5,112 bases of DNA from Methanoregula sp. (lineage in GTDB: Archaea; Halobacteriota; Methanomicrobia; Methanomicrobiales; Methanospirillaceae), in the NCBI GenBank assembly GCA_026394635.1, contig JAPKXV010000284.1, positions 1 to 5,112 of the forward strand, in the 5' to 3' direction. Of the stretch, positions 4,467 to 5,112 are shown piece by piece (positions within the stretch are counted from its first letter, which is position 1; each line of letters opens with the position of its first letter). The position numbers and the translations under genes were made by a program. The notes beneath the pieces were generated by a model. It was not told where the DNA came from, did not search any database, and was given only the letters and a program-made list of their open reading frames with translations.

Positions 4467-5112
4467 ATGTATCTTGTAGGAGAAGCCCTCATAGGTGACG
4501 GTGCGGAACTGGCACACATCGACCTGCTCATCGGCGACAAGGAAGGCCCGGTCGGTGCCTCGTTTGCCAACGCCATTTCCCAGCTGTCCATGGGGCACAC
4601 GCCCCTGCTCGCGGTTGTGCGCCCGAACCTGCTGACAAAACCGGTCACCCTGGTGATACCCAAGGTCACGCTCAAGAACATCACGCAGGTCAACGAGATG
4701 TTCGGACCGGTTCAGGCGGCAGTCGCAAAGGCGGTCGCTGACTGCCTCGAAGAGAAAGTCTTTGAGAACGCAAAGGTGGAGTTAGAGAATATTGTCATCC
4801 TCGTATCTGCATTCCTGCACCCGGACGCAAAAGACTACAACAAGATCTACCGGTACAACTACGGTGCGACGAAGCTTGCAATCAACCGGGCGTTTGAGAA
4901 GTTCCCCGATGCAAAGACGCTCGTGTTTGAGAAAGACCGCGCCGCCCACGCGATCATGGGATTCAAGGTGGAGCGCCTCTGGGACCCGCCCTACCTGCAG
5001 GTTGCAATTGACCTTGTGGACATGGAGAAGGTTGCAGCGGTGCTCACGCAGGTACCCACAAGCGACCACGTGATCATCGAAGCGGGGACACCGCTTATCA
5101 AGAAGTTCGGGC
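4467..5112 (+). CDS. fae-hps: Bifunctional formaldehyde-activating enzyme / 3-hexulose-6-phosphate synthase (partial, runs off the end)
   Basis: The frame is open from ATG 4467 to the window edge (215 residues plus one base). The Fae domain covers about 1-165: MYLVGEALIGDGAELAHIDL carries H17, the catalytic histidine position of the family. Conserved GPVG (27-30), GHTPLLAVVRPNL (43-55), KPVTLVIPKVTLKN (58-71) and FGPVQAAVAKAVAD (79-92) follow. After a short link (RLWDPP, 170-175) the Hps domain begins with LQVAIDLVDMEKVAAVL (177-193) and EAGTPLIKKFG (205-215), the first strands of the OMP-decarboxylase-like barrel. Fae condenses formaldehyde with tetrahydromethanopterin. Hps interconverts hexulose-6-phosphate with ribulose-5-phosphate plus formaldehyde, and methanogens use it to make ribulose-5-phosphate while Fae captures the released formaldehyde. 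The fusion is typical of Methanosarcinales and Methanomicrobiales. It appears to be a separate transcription unit from the tRNA. Confidence 0.95.
   Translation, partial: MYLVGEALIGDGAELAHIDLLIGDKEGPVGASFANAISQLSMGHTPLLAVVRPNLLTKPVTLVIPKVTLKNITQVNEMFGPVQAAVAKAVADCLEEKVFENAKVELENIVILVSAFLHPDAKDYNKIYRYNYGATKLAINRAFEKFPDAKTLVFEKDRAAHAIMGFKVERLWDPPYLQVAIDLVDMEKVAAVLTQVPTSDHVIIEAGTPLIKKFG

Noticed and set aside
4374..4693. Minus-strand frames of 74 and 85 codons opposite the Fae N-terminus
   Set aside because: The + strand encodes an unmistakable Fae domain here, so these are antisense shadows.
1..5112. CRISPR arrays, insertion sequences or prophage parts
   Set aside because: No regularly spaced repeats, transposase or integrase motifs, or terminal inverted repeats were seen. 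The tRNA 3' end is not repeated elsewhere in the window, so no attachment-site pair is evident.

Overview
The window looks like euryarchaeal DNA, most likely from a methanogen of the Methanomicrobiales (Methanoregula-like) or a close relative. This is an inference from gene content: a fused formaldehyde-activating enzyme/hexulose-6-phosphate synthase (Fae-Hps), a DadD-type deaminase beside a methylthioinosine-type phosphorylase, a DUF3006 gene behind a ComEC-like metallo-beta-lactamase lipoprotein, and a tRNA-Trp whose intron is a box C/D guide RNA. GC content is fairly high in the genes and falls in the intergenic promoter regions.

Layout. Bases 1-82 hold the probable C-terminus of an unidentified + strand gene. 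After a 119-base gap comes a tightly packed + strand cluster: phosphorylase (202-876), 5'-deoxyadenosine/MTA/SAH deaminase dadD (898-2211), a lipoprotein with a metallo-beta-lactamase domain and a broken lamin-tail domain (2224-3420), and a DUF3006 protein (3473-3688). Gaps are 21 bases, then 12 bases, and only a few bases once the displaced tail of the lipoprotein gene (3402-3467) is counted. A T-run closes the cluster. A small B-box zinc-finger membrane protein (3773-3985) has its own TATA-like box. A gene-poor stretch of about 225 bases leads to an intron-containing tRNA-Trp(CCA) (4212-4385), and Fae-Hps (4467 to beyond the window end) completes the region.

How the genes work together. DadD and the phosphorylase form a recognisable two-step route: deamination of 5'-deoxyadenosine, MTA and SAH to inosine forms, then phosphorolysis to hypoxanthine and a (deoxy/methylthio)ribose-1-phosphate. 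The base-recognition residues of the phosphorylase (N186-Y187-A188 where human MTAP has D-Y-D) fit a 6-oxopurine substrate. The lipoprotein and DUF3006 form a second, unrelated pair.

The most information-rich element is the 100-nt tRNA-Trp intron. It has perfect C, D', C' and D boxes with two 12-nt guide spaces. By the fifth-nucleotide rule these address C34 and C39 of the same tRNA. The D guide can also pair with the unspliced precursor across the 5' splice site, in competition with the central helix of the splicing bulge-helix-bulge motif. The intron-guide principle is known from haloarchaea. The details here (C39 with a matching G in the guide, and junction-spanning pairing) deserve a check. 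The other clear anomaly is an internal deletion plus frameshift in the lamin-tail domain.
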